Positions 43,865 through 53,331 of a stretch of DNA of 64,000 nucleotides are shown here, in pieces. Source of the stretch: Lewinellaceae bacterium (lineage in GTDB: Bacteria > Bacteroidota > Bacteroidia > Chitinophagales > Saprospiraceae); contig JACJYN010000010.1 of the NCBI GenBank assembly GCA_020636095.1, positions 186,001 to 250,000 on the forward strand, read 5' to 3'. The notes under the pieces were generated by a model that saw only the letters and a program-made list of their open reading frames with translations, did not search any database and was not told where the DNA came from. Made by a program: the position numbers and the translations under genes. Position 1 is the first letter of the stretch. Each line of letters opens with the position of its first letter.

Positions 43865-46800
43865 CTAAAATACATACCGCAGGGTAAACTGAAACTGCCT
43901 CGGCGCGCTGGCATTCCGGCGCACCAAAACACTAGGCGAAGAGGAAGGCCCTGGCTGTATCTGGTTGCTTTGGGTGGCGTTATTGCTGTAGCCACTCAGG
44001 TTTTGGGTATTGAACAGGTTGAACACATCGGCGCGCAGTTCCAGTTCCGACTTTCCGAAAGGGATCTGGTACTGTACGCCCAGGTCAAAGGTATTGGACC
44101 AGGGCAGGCGGTCACTGTTGCGGCTCTCGCCGGGATAGCGGTCGCTGTTGCCAACGTAGGCGTCGCCAAAGGAGGCGCCGTCTCCGTTGAGGTCGGTGGT
44201 GGTGGCCGTTACATCTACCAGGATGGGATTGCCCGTCTCATCAAATGCCGGCGTGCCATTGGGGCCCAGCAGCTGTTCCTGCAGCGGATTGCCGCCTTCA
44301 CCCAATACGGTATAGGTTACCGGCAGAGGAGTGCGGTTGATCGGTTGCCCGCTCTGTATCAACCCGGCTAGTGTGAAAGAAAGGTGCTTTACCGGGTAGT
44401 AGGAAAAAATCCCATTGATAATGTGCCGGCGGTCATTGATGCTGGGCCCCCATTCGTCTTCAAAGTTGTTGGCGTCCATGGCCCGGAAATTGATATCTTC
44501 TGTGTTGTTTTCCAGATAAGAAAGGGTGTAGTTGATCCGCAAGGCATAGTCGTCCTCCCCCCGGCCTTTCTGAAAATTTAAGCTGGCGGCATAGTAGCGC
44601 GAGCGCCCCTCCGTTTCGGAAACGATGACTGAACGCGCTACCCCTCCAAGTTCTTCCCCGTTGATCACTGCGTAGCTTCCATCCACGATGGGAATGCCCC
44701 GGCTGGCGTCGGCCTGCGTAATCGTACGCACGCGGATATTGTCAGGGCTGATGGGAAAGGGCTCGGCGGCGTTGAGGTTGCGCAGGCGAAACAGGTTGTA
44801 GCTTTGATTGTGCACCAGATCTATATAAAAAAGGCTCTTTTCATTGAGCTGCAACTGGTAGCCCAGGGCCAGCTGATGGGTGTAGGGGTTGTCGTAGCCA
44901 TTGGGGTTAAGGATGCGCCGTTCGTTGCTGAATACGCCCTCCCGCTGCTCCTGTAAAGCATCGGAGGACGGCCCTTTCAGGTATTCGGCATCACTGGTAA
45001 AACCACTGAGGTTGCCGTCGAAGGTGATCCTGTCGATATCCGTATCTGCCGGAAGAACACCCATATCCACCAGTTCCTGCAGTTGTTTTTTGTAATCCTG
45101 AGAGGTGGTGTTTTGCTGCAGGGCATCGCTGTAGACGGTATAGGGAATCTTGTCATAGAATATTCCGTAGCCTCCCCGCAGGCTGCTTCGCTGGCCCAGC
45201 TGGTAGTTGAAATTAAAGCGCGGCGCGACATTATTGAGGTCGCCCTGGCCCGCTCCCCCTTTAGAGAGGTTGTCATAATCATAACGAAGGCCGAGTATGA
45301 GATTCAGCCGGGAAGAAGCGCGCAGTTCATCCTCCAGATAAAACGAATAGATCGTCTGCCGGGCGCCGAAGGCAGTGGGGCGCAATTCGACGCTGTAGCC
45401 CAGTACCTCTGCATCGGAAGGGATGTCATTGACATTGAGGGCGGCGCCCCGGTTGAGGCTGCGCACCGCCGCCAGTTGATCCTCCGTTAGCTTCACGGTG
45501 TAGTTGCCATTGACGTTTCCGCCCCCGAACAACTCGTGGCCAGAAGAAATAATGCCCAGCCCGGCCTTTAGCGTATGCCGGCCGGCATAGTAGTTGAACT
45601 TCTGTTGAAATTGCAGGGTGTTCTCCGTTTCGTCAAAGATATAACCGGGGTGCCCGAGTAGGGCCAGGGTTTGCTCATCCGGGCCCAGGACGGTAGTTTG
45701 CGGCCCTTCCCCATTCAGCGGCCGGCCGTAATTCCAGCGAAAGCGGCTGTACTGCAGGTTGGTTTGTGCACTGAAACGGCTGCCGATGTAGCTGTTTTTC
45801 AAAGCAATCAGCAGCGAGTTGCGGTCCTGGGCGCTGCCTGCCGATGGAAAGGTGGCGCCCCCTTCCAGGCCGCCGCCCTGCCGTTCGATATTGACCAGGC
45901 CCAGATTGGTGCGCAGGCTGGAGCGGAAGCGGGGGCTCCAGTTGTGGTCCAGCTTACCGGAAATATAGGTAAAGTTATTCTGCCCTCGCACCGTTTCGTT
46001 GACACCCAGCGCCGGCGAGTTCAGCAAGTTGTCTTTCAGGTCCGTTGTATGTTCTACATTGAGGTAGTAGAAGGTTTCGTCCTTGACGACCGCCCCTCCG
46101 AAGCCGACGCCTGCCTGATAACGCTGGAAGCCATCTTTGACCTCATTGCCGGACAGGTCGCGCTGCGCAAAATCCGACTGCCCATCGATGGCCGGGCCGG
46201 GGCGGGTAATGACAAATGCTTCTCCTGCGAACTCATTGCTTCCCGAGCGGGTAGTAATGTTTACCACCCCATTGGCAGTCAGGCCGTACTCCGCCGAGTA
46301 GTTGTTGGTCAGCACGGCCACATTGCGGGTGAACCCTACCGGAATGGCGAATTTCTGCCCGCCGAGAAAGCGCTCGTTGTTGTCCATCCCGTCGATCATA
46401 TAGCTGGTAAACAGCGAGTTGGCGCCGTTGATCGATACGTTGGGCGCTTCCGGATAGAAGCCGGTAGCCTGGGAAACATTAGGCAGGCGGTACAGCACCC
46501 GGGTAATGTCCCGCCCTTCGATCGGAATGGCCTCGATCTCCTTCTGTTTGAGCTCGAAAGACACTTCGGCATCCTTCCGGTTGATGCTGGTGGCGCCGCC
46601 GGCGCCAAGGACGACGACCTCATCGAGCTGTACCTCCCTTCTTTCCAGCAGGTTGAGCTGAATGGTTGGATTTTGATTGGAGCGAATGCTGAAGCTTTCG
46701 GCACTACTTGGTTCAAATTGATCATTCCCGTCGAATACAAGTTGATAACCAGGCACCTCGGGAAGCCCTCGGAAGACCGCCGTTCCACGGGCATCGGTAA

Positions 46801-46963
46801 GGCGGGTTTCCCCAATCCCCTGGTTTCCATTGAAAAGCTTCACTTCGGCCCCTTCTACAGGTTGATTTGAAAGGTAATTGATTACCGTAACATTCAGGTC
46901 GGCCTGAGCAAAAGTGGCCCCGGCAAACAGCAGGATAAAAGTGAGAGATACGACTATTTTCAT
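43865..46963 (-). CDS. TonB-dependent outer-membrane receptor with CarboxypepD-like N-domain
   Basis: 1032 residues. Signal peptide ending TFAQA, then a carboxypeptidase-regulatory-like Ig domain at about 20-105 (LNVTVINYLSNQPVEGAEVKL). A plug domain at about 125-240 has GANSLFTSYMIDGMDN and NNYSAEYGLTANGVVNITTRSG. A long barrel ends in FQFTLRYVF. It is OmpA-like-plug/cirA type rather than SusC: no SusD partner is present. Lying directly upstream of the YnjBCD-like genes, it is the likely outer-membrane entry for the same solute. The leader has a hairpin (AGCGTTGATGCG with its inverse, 47045-47121); no known riboswitch was recognised. Confidence 0.87.
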   Translation of the reverse strand: MKIVVSLTFILLFAGATFAQADLNVTVINYLSNQPVEGAEVKLFNGNQGIGETRLTDARGTAVFRGLPEVPGYQLVFDGNDQFEPSSAESFSIRSNQNPTIQLNLLERREVQLDEVVVLGAGGATSINRKDAEVSFELKQKEIEAIPIEGRDITRVLYRLPNVSQATGFYPEAPNVSINGANSLFTSYMIDGMDNNERFLGGQKFAIPVGFTRNVAVLTNNYSAEYGLTANGVVNITTRSGSNEFAGEAFVITRPGPAIDGQSDFAQRDLSGNEVKDGFQRYQAGVGFGGAVVKDETFYYLNVEHTTDLKDNLLNSPALGVNETVRGQNNFTYISGKLDHNWSPRFRSSLRTNLGLVNIERQGGGLEGGATFPSAGSAQDRNSLLIALKNSYIGSRFSAQTNLQYSRFRWNYGRPLNGEGPQTTVLGPDEQTLALLGHPGYIFDETENTLQFQQKFNYYAGRHTLKAGLGIISSGHELFGGGNVNGNYTVKLTEDQLAAVRSLNRGAALNVNDIPSDAEVLGYSVELRPTAFGARQTIYSFYLEDELRASSRLNLILGLRYDYDNLSKGGAGQGDLNNVAPRFNFNYQLGQRSSLRGGYGIFYDKIPYTVYSDALQQNTTSQDYKKQLQELVDMGVLPADTDIDRITFDGNLSGFTSDAEYLKGPSSDALQEQREGVFSNERRILNPNGYDNPYTHQLALGYQLQLNEKSLFYIDLVHNQSYNLFRLRNLNAAEPFPISPDNIRVRTITQADASRGIPIVDGSYAVINGEELGGVARSVIVSETEGRSRYYAASLNFQKGRGEDDYALRINYTLSYLENNTEDINFRAMDANNFEDEWGPSINDRRHIINGIFSYYPVKHLSFTLAGLIQSGQPINRTPLPVTYTVLGEGGNPLQEQLLGPNGTPAFDETGNPILVDVTATTTDLNGDGASFGDAYVGNSDRYPGESRNSDRLPWSNTFDLGVQYQIPFGKSELELRADVFNLFNTQNLSGYSNNATQSNQIQPGPSSSPSVLVRRNASAPRQFQFTLRYVF

Positions 46964-47245
46964 TTGACAAATTTTTTAGCGACAGTTTGGCGGGGTTCCT
47001 TCCATGGAGCGAACCGATGGCCTTCCAGGCTTAATTTACGTAATAGCGTTGATGCGTTGGGGCCAATCATGGGCTAAAAGTGACTCTTTTCTACCCACCA
47101 TGCTGCTCCCGCATCAACGCTAATGAAGCGCCCTGCCGGTTTTCTGAATAATTCCGGGCGCACCGCCGTGCAGCGCATGGGAAAAGGCCCCGCAGCCTAT
47201 TCGAAAAAGGAGCAGTATTGGTTAATGAAAAGTGGTAGAAAAAGT

Positions 47246-47953
47246 TCAATGAAGGGAAGGAGGGCCTCTTTTCGAAACAGAATGGCGGTACTGGCAAGAG
47301 AGGAGCGGTATCGATAAACGGCCCTCCTGGTTGCTATAGGCCAATAATCCCTCCAGTTCCTGCCGCAGGAGGCTACCGGTAGAAAGCCGGCCAGCCAGGC
47401 GCAGGAAAGAAGGCGCATCATCCGCATCTTCTTCTTCACGAAGCAGGAGCGCGGTGTGGCCCCACTGACTGGCATACCGGCGCAGAGCGCTGCACAACAG
47501 GCTCGTTTGCCAGGGAAGCTGCAGAAAAAAACGGCGGTTGTATGCTTGTCGGCTGAGCCCCAGCAGGTAAACCCCTCCATCCTTGGCCGGCCCCAGAACT
47601 ACATCGGTGTGTTCGAGGCAGATAGCGGCTTCCCTCAGGCGATCGGCATCCAGGGCCAGGCAATCGTTGCCAATAGCAATGATCCGGCCGTACCCCTGAG
47701 CAAAAGCATATTCGAATGCATTGGCCAGGCGTTCTCCAAACGTATGGCCCGACTGTTGCCGGCCTTTAACTGTGAGTAACGGGAGGCCGGATTTCCGGGC
47801 CTGCCGCTGAGCATGGTGATTGAGTTTTTGAAAAACCGCTTTATTGACGCGCCGCCCCCCTCTCGCCAGCGGTTTGGCAAGGGCTTCTTCCGATTCACTG
47901 CGGAGGAACAAAAGCAGGGCGGTATTTTGAGTTGGCGCATCCATAGTAAGCAA
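47246..47953 (-). CDS. DUF2064-family glycosyltransferase-like protein
   Basis: 235 residues. HTFGERLANAFEYAFAQGY, IAIGNDCLALDADRLREA and DVVLGPAKDGGVYLLGL are the DUF2064 (CofC/arsenosugar-type nucleotidyl- or glycosyltransferase) motifs: a GNDC/GTDCP nucleotide-binding region and a GPxxDGGxYLxG active-site loop. In some bacteria such proteins act in arsenosugar synthesis, but no such genes are adjacent. The start may be the ATG at 47953 or 47944. The C-terminus (SVSKRGPPSLH) is poorly conserved in character. Confidence 0.78.
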   Translation of the reverse strand: MLTMDAPTQNTALLLFLRSESEEALAKPLARGGRRVNKAVFQKLNHHAQRQARKSGLPLLTVKGRQQSGHTFGERLANAFEYAFAQGYGRIIAIGNDCLALDADRLREAAICLEHTDVVLGPAKDGGVYLLGLSRQAYNRRFFLQLPWQTSLLCSALRRYASQWGHTALLLREEEDADDAPSFLRLAGRLSTGSLLRQELEGLLAYSNQEGRLSIPLLSCQYRHSVSKRGPPSLH

Positions 47954-48106
47954 ATGGACAGAATTATTGAAACTTACCCTGCTTCGGAGGTGAAACCTTG
48001 ATCTCCTTATTCTTGAGGCTATGGCTATATTGCTGCATGGTTATATTGTTATGCTAAAAGTGCCCACCTACTTAGGGGTTAAAAAAAGTTCTTCTTTTGA
48101 ACATAC

Positions 48107-48269
48107 TATACACCCCTCGGTTATCAGAGGTGAAATTTTGGCAACTTTATTTTTGTGGCCTGCAAGGCGAAAAGCACAGGCATAGCCGCAGCTACGGCGA
48201 GCATTTTCAACGCCGCAGGGCGCAAAAAGAAAGCGACAAAAATCACTTCTGGTGACCGAGGGGTGTATA
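48107..48269. repeat. Core-centred hairpin element, family R2, copy b (163 bp)
   Basis: Same 15-bp perfect ends as copy a. The core (reverse strand CGTAGCTGCGGCTATGC) is at 48180-48196, exactly centred. Inverted relative to copy a and nearly identical to it, so one of them moved recently. The remaining 300 bp to the next gene hold nothing I recognise. Confidence 0.9.
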
Positions 48270-48578
48270 TAATCAGCTAATGTAGGCAAATATCTGAAAA
48301 AGGCGCCCCCTCCGTTGTCCTGTCCTTGACAGTTCACCCAACAAGGCATTTTCCGGTAAAAAACTAGTCCCGGCTTCAATTAAGAAACCAGGACTATACC
48401 AGGCCCGCATAAGAACTGGATGCTACAGGTACCATGGATGGGTGTAAAATAGGGGAATCTTCGTTTCATCCACCGCCTTGATTGGGCGCCGTTTCCTTAT
48501 GTTGCCGTGATCACCGCCACGAAGGAAACAAGAGTAACATCGTCAGGCAAATGCAGAGGCCTTGGAATGTCTTATCTA

Positions 48579-51047
48579 TCAGAAATCTCCTCCTCCTCCG
48601 TCATAATCCCCACCGCCGCGTTGGCGTTGCTTTTGCTGGTTCAGGCGGTAATTGAATGTAAGAACCACCTGACGGGCACGCCACTGGAAATCACCCCGGC
48701 TGTAGAAATCGTCGTCTTCAAAAATGTAACGCCAGCGGCGGGAGTTGAACAGATCGCGCACAGAAAGCGTAAGGGTTCCTTTGCTGTCCAGAACGTCTTT
48801 GCTAAACGCCAGATCTACGAAAAAGTAGGCTTTGTTGCGGCCCTGGGTCGTATTGCGTGGCGCCCGGTAGTTGAGTCGCGCCTGGGCGTCGATGAACTTC
48901 CAGAGGTCCATTTTGGAAGTGACCCGGCCGTTCCAGGTCAGGGCGTCCGCCGTAAAGGAAGTGTCAATATTATTGCCATTGATGATGGATCGGTAGAAGT
49001 TGACATTACCGTCCAGGTCCCACCAGTCGGTTGGGGAGGCAGAGAAGGTCACATCCAACCCATAAGCATCTTCGGTAGCCAGGTTTTCCGGGCGGGTCAG
49101 GGTGGATCCGTCCTCCTGCAGCGTTCGGATTCGCTCGGTGATGCCCTGGGTGTAGCGGTAGTAAACCGAAGAACTCAGTGACATGTTGTCCCAGTATTTC
49201 AGGTGGCCCAATTCGTAGGCGTCTGTGTATTCAGGATCCAGGTTGGGGTTACCGGTGCGAATGTTCCGGGCGTCGCTGAAGCTGAAGAAGGGGTTCAGCG
49301 ACCAGAAATTAGGGCGGTTGATGCGGCGGCTGTAGCTGGCCATGAAGGAGTTCTGCCCGGCAAACTCATAGGCAATATGCCCACTGGGAAAGAAATTCAG
49401 ATAATCCCGGGGGTTTTCTTCGCCGGTTTCCACCAGTTGCGTGTTGACGTCGGTATATTCTGCCCGCACCCCTATCTGGGCTGAAAAACGACCGAATTTG
49501 TTGCCGACGATGGCATAAGCGGCATAGATATTCTCATCATAAATGAACTCATTGGTAAAGTTGGGCAGCACTTGCCAGTCGGCGTTGTCGAATTCCTCCA
49601 CCTTATAACTGGTATTGATCTCCCTTAAAGATGCCCTCAGGCCCGTTTCAAATTTACCGTCCTTGGCAAAGGGCCGAATGTAGTCCATCTGGCCCATGAT
49701 CAGCCGTTCCTTCTCTTCATTGCGGGAACGCTGCTCCAGGTCGGCCGTACCCGCCTGCGTATACTCGGGGGTAAAATATTCTTCGATGATATTAGACTTT
49801 TCCACCTCGGCATTATCCTGATAGCGCACATCGGCGGTCAGCAAGTGGCCTTCGCGTTCGTACTCCTTGCGAAAGCTCATGACGTACTCCAGGTTGTTTT
49901 CGATCTCTTTCTCCCTGTCCAGGCGCCGGGTGATGCCGGTGAGATTATCGAGATTGAAAATATAATCGCGATATTCAATATCCGAGCGGTTATCGCCATT
50001 TTCATTTTCGTAGGTCAGCGAGCCCGTCAAGGTCGTTTTATCATTGAAAAAGTACTCGGCGCCGGCCCGAAGGGTATTGTCCCAGCCCCCTCGTTCCCGA
50101 TCCTGGTTTTGCTGAAGGATATAAGTAGTATCGGGCTTGAATTCATTGCGATCGTAGACTTCCTGATAAAGAGAACCCTTTCCCGGCCGTTTTCGGTAGC
50201 TGATGCCATAGTTGCCAAAAAGGTTGAGATTACCGGTTCGATAGTTGGCGTTGGCGGCCAGGCCATAGTTGTCCGGATAACCGGTGGTGAGGTCCAGGGA
50301 GCCATTGAGCCCCTTCCGCTGGTCCTTTTTCAAAATGATGTTGATAATACCGGCCATACCCTCCGCTTCATAACGGGCGGATGGGTTGGTAATCACTTCT
50401 ATGCGGTCGATCAGATTGGCGGGTATCTGCCGCAGGCCGTCGGTATCTCCCACGCCGATCAGTCCGGAGGGGCGCCCGTTGATCAAAATGCGGACGCCGG
50501 CGCTACCCCGAAGGCTAACGCCGCCTTCGGCGTCTACGGTTACGGAAGGAACGTTATCCAGCACATCGCTGGCCGAACCTCCAATGTTGGCCAGGTCTTT
50601 GCCCACATTGAACACCCGCTTATCCAGCGAAATCTGCATATTGCTTTTTTCCGCCCGCACTTCCACCTCCGCCAGGGTGGTGGCGTTGGGCGAAAGTTGG
50701 ATAGATCCCAGGTCAACTATCGGGCGATCCCGGTTGACCTCTATATTTCCAATATTTTTATCTAAAAAGGAGATAAAGGCTACATTGGCGTAGTAACGCC
50801 CAAACTTCACTTCCAGGCTAAAAGTGCCGGAGATATCCGTTACCCCACCGGTAACCATAGAACTATCTTCGGAAGAAAAGAGGGTTACCGTAGCGTAATC
50901 CAGCGGTTGTCCGGTACTTTCGTCGAGGATGACTCCTTTAACAAGCCCTTTGGCAGGCTTATCGGGGTCGGGCTGAGCGCTTATCGAAAAGGGCGTTTGT
51001 AACAAAAACAATAGTGTGCAAAGTAGTAGAATCAGGCGATCTTTCAT
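48579..51047 (-). CDS. Outer-membrane beta-barrel receptor (TonB-receptor-like, OMP_b-brl_3 type)
   Basis: 822 residues. Signal peptide ending SISAQP, a carboxypeptidase-regulatory-like domain at about 32-115 (GLVKGVILDESTGQPLDYATV), then a plug-like domain with VLDNVPSVTVDAEGGVSLRG and VRILINGRPSGL. The long barrel (INRPNFWSLNPFFSF, QVVLTFNYRLNQQ) follows. A Gly/Gln-rich tail (QRGGGDYDGGGGDF) ends the protein. This class often serves uptake or sensing of unknown ligands in Bacteroidota. A two-component system lies 224 bp upstream on the same strand and may control it. Confidence 0.85.
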   Translation of the reverse strand: MKDRLILLLCTLLFLLQTPFSISAQPDPDKPAKGLVKGVILDESTGQPLDYATVTLFSSEDSSMVTGGVTDISGTFSLEVKFGRYYANVAFISFLDKNIGNIEVNRDRPIVDLGSIQLSPNATTLAEVEVRAEKSNMQISLDKRVFNVGKDLANIGGSASDVLDNVPSVTVDAEGGVSLRGSAGVRILINGRPSGLIGVGDTDGLRQIPANLIDRIEVITNPSARYEAEGMAGIINIILKKDQRKGLNGSLDLTTGYPDNYGLAANANYRTGNLNLFGNYGISYRKRPGKGSLYQEVYDRNEFKPDTTYILQQNQDRERGGWDNTLRAGAEYFFNDKTTLTGSLTYENENGDNRSDIEYRDYIFNLDNLTGITRRLDREKEIENNLEYVMSFRKEYEREGHLLTADVRYQDNAEVEKSNIIEEYFTPEYTQAGTADLEQRSRNEEKERLIMGQMDYIRPFAKDGKFETGLRASLREINTSYKVEEFDNADWQVLPNFTNEFIYDENIYAAYAIVGNKFGRFSAQIGVRAEYTDVNTQLVETGEENPRDYLNFFPSGHIAYEFAGQNSFMASYSRRINRPNFWSLNPFFSFSDARNIRTGNPNLDPEYTDAYELGHLKYWDNMSLSSSVYYRYTQGITERIRTLQEDGSTLTRPENLATEDAYGLDVTFSASPTDWWDLDGNVNFYRSIINGNNIDTSFTADALTWNGRVTSKMDLWKFIDAQARLNYRAPRNTTQGRNKAYFFVDLAFSKDVLDSKGTLTLSVRDLFNSRRWRYIFEDDDFYSRGDFQWRARQVVLTFNYRLNQQKQRQRGGGDYDGGGGDF

Positions 51048-51271
51048 TGTTGTTTTTTAAGTCGAGGGCAATTATTTGTTATTTCCCCACAAAGATAGGG
51101 GGCAATCCTAATGATATTTTGTAGGAAATTTGAAGCAATCCTGAAGTTCGCCTTTTTAACAGGAAAATCCGACTCAATGTTTAAACAACGACATTTTTAG
51201 TTTACAGGTGCATTCTGGATTTCCGCCATCCAGTTGGCAGGTCGGACCCGATTTTCACAACAGCGCGTACA

Positions 51272-52537
51272 TCAGGGATGAAAGCGGACTGTCACCTCAT
51301 GTACTCCTTCCGAAAACTGATGGGATACCTGAAAATTATTGACTTCGGCAATTTTTTTCACGATGGCCAGCCCCAGGCCCAGGGAGCCGTCTCCGTGGCG
51401 GCTTTTCTGGAAACGCTCAAAGAGCTGTTCGGAAGGCACCCGAGGGGCGGGCCCCGAATTGCGGACCCTCAGTTTTTCTGCATCCAGCCTCACTTCCACC
51501 CACCCTCCGGGCACATTGTGGCGGATGGCATTTTTCACCAGGTTGGCCACCAGGATATCCGCCAGTGTAGGGTCAACGATGAGATGGACGTCGGGTTCAA
51601 TCCGGTTGCTGAGTGGCAGGCCTTTCAGGCTCGCCAATTCGTCAAAATTCTCCAGGCAGGACCGGGTGATCCCGGAGAAATCGACAGGCTCCTGGTTGTT
51701 GGCGAACTCTTTATTCTCGATCCGGGTCAGCAACAGCAGGACCTTACCGAGTTTTGATAATTTATCGATGTTTTGCTGGGCCGATTGCACCAGTTCCAGC
51801 TGTTCGTCCGTCAGAGCCGGGGTTTCCAGCAGCAATTCCAGCTTTCCCCTGGCAATGGCCAACGGGGTTTGCATCTCATGGGAAGCATTCTCCGAAAACT
51901 CTTTAACAGACAGGTAATCGCGCCGCGCCTTGTAGGCCATCTGCGCGACAAAGGCATTGAGCTGGCGGAATTCTTTGGTCGATGTCTCGGGTAAATCCAG
52001 TATCTCCTCCTCCTTCAGGTTGAAAGAACGGATATGCTCCAACGTCTTCTGGAAGGGGCGGAAGAGCCAGCCTGTGATCAGAAAGCTAAAAAAGAGCATG
52101 GCCACGCTCAGGATGAAAAAGAGCCGCAGCATGATATCCACCACCACATCGTATATGTCATCCGTTTCAATAAAAACATCGGTAATGCTGACCTGATAAT
52201 ACCGTCCGTTGACTTCCCGGACGGCAGTTAGCTTGCGGTAGGGCTCCATCTGCCCTTCCAGATAGGGGTGAGGGGCCAGCGTATCGGAGAAATTATTGAA
52301 GGTATCTCTGGGCAGAATCCCCAGGTCGGTAATATCTACTTTTCCCCTCTTGATGAAGTTGAGGGGAATACCTTCCGCCAATTCTTCGGCGATCTGGTCG
52401 AGGTTATCCCGGAGCGCAAAATCCGTCTCTTTCTGCACCTCTTTCTGCACCAGATAGAACGTCACCACTCCGCCGATTCCAAAGACCAGCATGGCAACCA
52501 GCAGGTATAAAATCGTAGTTTTGGTGATCAGGTTCAT
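51272..52537 (-). CDS. Sensor histidine kinase
   Basis: 421 residues. Two transmembrane helices (about 7-29 and 138-160) flank a periplasmic sensor of about 105 residues. Then come a HisKA domain with the phospho-acceptor His at about 217 (FSENASHEMQTPLAIA) and a HATPase_c domain with N-box NLVKNAIRHN and G-box GDGSLGLGLAIVKKIAEV. The start codon overlaps the stop of the response-regulator gene by 4 bp, so the two are translationally coupled. The ligand is unknown. Confidence 0.92.
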   Translation of the reverse strand: MNLITKTTILYLLVAMLVFGIGGVVTFYLVQKEVQKETDFALRDNLDQIAEELAEGIPLNFIKRGKVDITDLGILPRDTFNNFSDTLAPHPYLEGQMEPYRKLTAVREVNGRYYQVSITDVFIETDDIYDVVVDIMLRLFFILSVAMLFFSFLITGWLFRPFQKTLEHIRSFNLKEEEILDLPETSTKEFRQLNAFVAQMAYKARRDYLSVKEFSENASHEMQTPLAIARGKLELLLETPALTDEQLELVQSAQQNIDKLSKLGKVLLLLTRIENKEFANNQEPVDFSGITRSCLENFDELASLKGLPLSNRIEPDVHLIVDPTLADILVANLVKNAIRHNVPGGWVEVRLDAEKLRVRNSGPAPRVPSEQLFERFQKSRHGDGSLGLGLAIVKKIAEVNNFQVSHQFSEGVHEVTVRFHP

Positions 52538-53214
52538 GAGTCTGCACTGAATTTATAGCCCAGTCCATAAATGGTTTTGATGTAATCCGCTCCTTCTTCC
52601 GCCGAGATCTTTTTTCGCAGGTTTTTGATATGCTGATAGACAAAGTCGAAAGAATCGAGCAGGTCAACATTATCGCCCCAGAGGTGTTCGGCGATGGCCT
52701 GCTTGGTGAGCACCCGGTTTTTATTGGCGATGAAAAACAACAGCAATTCGTACTCCTTGACGGTCAGCACCAGCAGTTTACCATCTACATGTACATCATG
52801 CGTATCGGTATTCACTTTTATTTCCTGGAATTCGAGAATCTTATGTCCCTGGAATTTTCGCCGTCTGAAGATAGCGTTGAGGCGGGCGTTGAGTTCCGGC
52901 AGGTGAAAAGGTTTGGTCATGTAGTCGTCGGCCCCCAGTTCCAGGCCCTGCACCTTATCGTCCAGGGCATTTTTGGCGGAAATGATCAGCACCCCTGTCT
53001 CCGGTTGAATCCGTTTGAGCAGGCGGAGCAGGTTCAGCCCATTGCCATCCGGCAACATAATATCGAGCAGCACGATATCATAGTCGAACGACAGCAGCTT
53101 ATCCTGCGCCTCTTCAAAGTTGAGGGCCGTTTCACAAACCACATCCCCCCTGGAGAGGTAGGCCCGGATATTGTCCGAAAGAGCCTTTTCGTCTTCAACA
53201 ATCAGTAGCTTCAT
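52534..53214 (-). CDS. OmpR-family response regulator
   Basis: 226 residues from the ATG at 53214 (MKLLIVEDEKAL); an ATG at 53223 would add three residues. Receiver domain with acidic pair EDE near the start, phospho-acceptor Asp at about 51 (VLLDIMLPDGNG) and Lys in MTKPFHLPEL. A winged-helix trans_reg_C domain follows (LTVKEYELLLFFIANKNRVLT, FVYQHIKNLRKKI). It pairs with the kinase encoded next. Targets are not visible; the downstream outer-membrane receptor gene is one candidate. Confidence 0.93.
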   Translation of the reverse strand: MKLLIVEDEKALSDNIRAYLSRGDVVCETALNFEEAQDKLLSFDYDIVLLDIMLPDGNGLNLLRLLKRIQPETGVLIISAKNALDDKVQGLELGADDYMTKPFHLPELNARLNAIFRRRKFQGHKILEFQEIKVNTDTHDVHVDGKLLVLTVKEYELLLFFIANKNRVLTKQAIAEHLWGDNVDLLDSFDFVYQHIKNLRKKISAEEGADYIKTIYGLGYKFSADS

Positions 53215-53267
53215 CGGCAACAAAGGTAGGAAAGGATTTTGAGGTAAATTTGAAGTGTGGTAGAATC

Positions 53268-53317
53268 CAAAAAAGGAAGGGCTTGCCAGGTAAATACCGG
53301 CAAGCCCTTTCTTTTTT
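53268..53317. terminator. Bidirectional rho-independent terminator
   Basis: An 11-bp perfect stem (AAGGGCTTGCC with its inverse) with a loop of 11, flanked by A-runs on one side and T-runs on the other. It ends the lipoprotein gene 53332-54414 on the minus strand, ahead of the response regulator start. Confidence 0.85.
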
Positions 53318-53331
53318 GGATGGCCTGGCTC

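Noticed and set aside
43789..43995. Longer start for the YnjB-like protein at 43995
   Set aside because: The extra 69 residues precede a clear lipoprotein signal beginning at the ATG at 43788, which would then not be N-terminal.
45671..46870. 399-codon plus-strand ORF opposite the TonB receptor gene
   Set aside because: Antisense shadow; the minus-strand frame is a well-defined receptor.
46964..47245. Riboswitch (TPP or cobalamin) ahead of the receptor-YnjBCD genes
   Set aside because: Looked for the TPP and B12-box consensus strings in the leader on the minus strand; none fit. Only a simple 12-bp hairpin is visible.
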